From Asterionellopsis glacialis (Eukaryota; Bacillariophyta; Plagiogrammaphyceae; Rhaphoneidales; Asterionellopsidaceae): DNA of 30,418 bases. Made by a program: the position numbers and the translations under genes. Shown here in pieces: positions 29,014 through 30,418 of this stretch (position 1 is the first letter of the stretch; every line of letters begins with the position of its first letter). The stretch spans positions 1 through 30,418 of the forward strand of contig WKLE02003631.1 in NCBI GenBank assembly GCA_014885115.2, written 5' to 3'. The notes beneath the pieces were generated by a model. It was not told the origin of the DNA. It was given only the letters and a program-made list of their open reading frames with translations, and made no database searches.

Positions 29014-29741
29014 TTTTTACTTCAGAAAAGTTTTGATGTCACTAAATTGATTCCTGAAATAAGAGAATATGTGCATGAAGAAAGTTAGGAAGAAGGTAAG
29101 TTACACATGTAATCATTAATCAGAAAAAGAAATGTGCAGGATATGGTGTTACTTTCATTACCTTACTTATGGTATATTGGAACTTGAACCAATCAACAAC
29201 TCAAGATAGGACAAGAAGCTGTACACCAGCAACAGCAGATGGTATTTGACATGTTGCTTCAGTAATGCTACAAAAAAGTGTCAAGGGGCTGTTTCTTGGT
29301 ATATTGCCAACAAAAGCAACCATGCTAAATGCATAATCAATCCATTCCACCAAATGCTTTTTATTTGAATTACTATTAGAAGATTTAAAGAAAGAATATA
29401 CTATGGTGAGTTAACATCCAATCAAAATGATAATGTACCTATTGACCCCGAAAATGAGATTTATCCCAACTGTTAGTAAGAATTATTGAAAAACATGGTG
29501 GGCATGCTCCAAAATAGTTGCTAAGAACCATGACAAGCACTTCAAACCAAGCTAAGTAGCAGTCTCAAGAAAATGGTAAAAAGAGGCTGCTGGTGGAGGG
29601 AGTAGGAACCTTCTAACTTTTATGATTGTTACAAAACAAACAAGTGGCTTATTCTTGTATGGGTCTATAACATGGAGAATAAATCTGATTTTCTACTTAC
29701 AAACTCTGTTGGGGGCAAGGTAAATTAGTTTTTTCAATTAA
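29014..29741. other. AT-rich spacer
   Basis: No gene I can support. Short protein-like fragments appear (for example 'VPIDPENEIYPNC' on the plus strand near 29436-29474), always bounded by stops. The texture is that of old, degraded coding or transposon DNA. Confidence 0.4.
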
Positions 29742-30151
29742 GAAGCAGGTTTTCAACAACAAAATAGTAATGAAGGGGATAATAACACTAGTACTAATAG
29801 TACTGAAAAACAGAAGAGATCCATGAATACATACTTCTAGAGAGGATATTGCCAAAGATCAAGAAAAGTAATTGCATCCATTGTGGAAAAAGTGCATCAA
29901 CATTGATACCAAAAAAAGGCCAAGAGCTCTGCTGCTGCACATAAAATTTCTATTGATGACTTATTATCAGAATATACCAATCATCATGATGACATTTCTC
30001 TTGGAACAAAAAGTGATTGATAAATACAGTCAATAATTTGTTAAAAAGGCCCATTCCAAAGAAAATCATTAATCAATTTCAACAAGAAAGAGGAGAAGGA
30101 TTAAATTTGGCTGCATTAGTACAGTATAATTTAAATTTACATGTCAACTAA
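29742..30151 (+). pseudogene. Decayed coding region, unknown family
   Basis: One plus-strand frame from 29742 to 30017 reads as protein with two internal stops: 'EAGFQQQNSNEGDNNTSTNS', then after a TAG 'RSRKVIASIVEKVHQH', then after a TGA 'AAAHKISIDDLLSEYTNHHD'. It stops at TGA TAA (30018-30023), and a second frame (30026-30151) continues with 'LLKRPIPKKIINQFQQERGE' and ends 'ALVQYNLNLHVN'. The text is consistent with one ancestral protein damaged by two nonsense changes and a frameshift. No domain is recognised; a mobile-element origin is plausible from the surroundings. Confidence 0.35.
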
Positions 30152-30418
30152 AAAGTTCATATAACATATAAGTACTATGCACTTAGTACTACTGTATTGA
30201 AAGAAAAAAATATTAGTATTCAAATAGACATATGCACAAACATTTGGTACTTTCATTCTTGATCTCAATGGGTAGGAGGGGTTGCGTGTGTAGGCACTCA
30301 TCTGCAGAGTAATTCTTAGTACTAGTTATCTTGTTTTTGTAATAATAAACTCTAAACCGTTATTAGACTACCGAGCGCTAGTAAAATAATCGGCATTGTG
30401 ACATCCGAATCATGCCGT
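30152..30418. other. AT-rich right edge
   Basis: Nothing recognisable in the last 267 bases. Confidence 0.4.

Noticed and set aside
1..30151. TGA read as tryptophan (alternative genetic code), suggested by the stop in the transposase and one in the right-edge remnant
   Set aside because: All housekeeping genes here use TGG for Trp and several end in TGA; the remnants also contain TAG and TAA, so ordinary decay explains them.

Overview
This is a nuclear window from a photosynthetic stramenopile, most likely a diatom. The genes are short, AT-rich and have few introns. The introns I could place are 139-235 nt, with GTAAGT-, GTACGT- or GTACGTT-type donors. A bacterial-type sigma-70 factor carries an N-terminal signal-plus-transit presequence as used for secondary red plastids. 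The other products (Sec22, glutamine-dependent NAD synthetase, mitochondrial carrier, SAP, SET and RRM proteins) are eukaryotic housekeeping types. The species assignment is inference.

Layout. 1-780: decayed DDE-type transposase on the minus strand, running off the left edge. 784-2404: AT-rich spacer with a small decayed coding patch. 2405-3088: Sec22 R-SNARE (+). 4052-5506: plastid sigma factor (+). 6236-7817: membrane-anchored cyclophilin-like protein (-, 2 exons). 9602-10918: cytosolic-type L-asparaginase (+, 2 exons). 11173-13647: unrecognised 824-residue ankyrin protein with kinase-like motifs (-). 14487-14933: RRM protein resembling the PPIE N-terminus (-). 15476-17975: NAD+ synthetase (+, 3 exons). 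18244-19529: zinc-finger/SAP protein (-) broken by a 112-nt assembly gap. 20217-22073: amino-acid permease (+). 22244-23518: mitochondrial ornithine-type carrier (-, 2 exons). 24075-24146: tRNA-Asp(GUC) (-). 24442-26475: tandem-SET protein with a signal peptide (+, 2 exons). 26624-27985: DUF1295/steroid-reductase-like membrane protein (-). 28444-30418: AT-rich zone with decayed coding patches.

Most neighbours are divergent or convergent pairs. The most distinctive non-genic signal is a set of short palindromes with a central A/T, TACC(A/T)GGTA and GTAGG(A/T)CCTAC. They are far commoner than chance and, apart from one chance hit inside an exon, lie only in spaces upstream of gene starts, never in convergent 3' spaces. 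This looks like a promoter-linked element family.

Functionally, several genes touch nitrogen and amino-acid metabolism (asparaginase, Gln-dependent NAD synthetase, amino-acid permease, ornithine-type carrier). Diatoms have a urea cycle, but nothing here shows that these genes are co-regulated. The most novel-looking protein is the 824-residue ankyrin/kinase-like one. Gene structures are hand-spliced from the sequence and have not been tested against transcripts.
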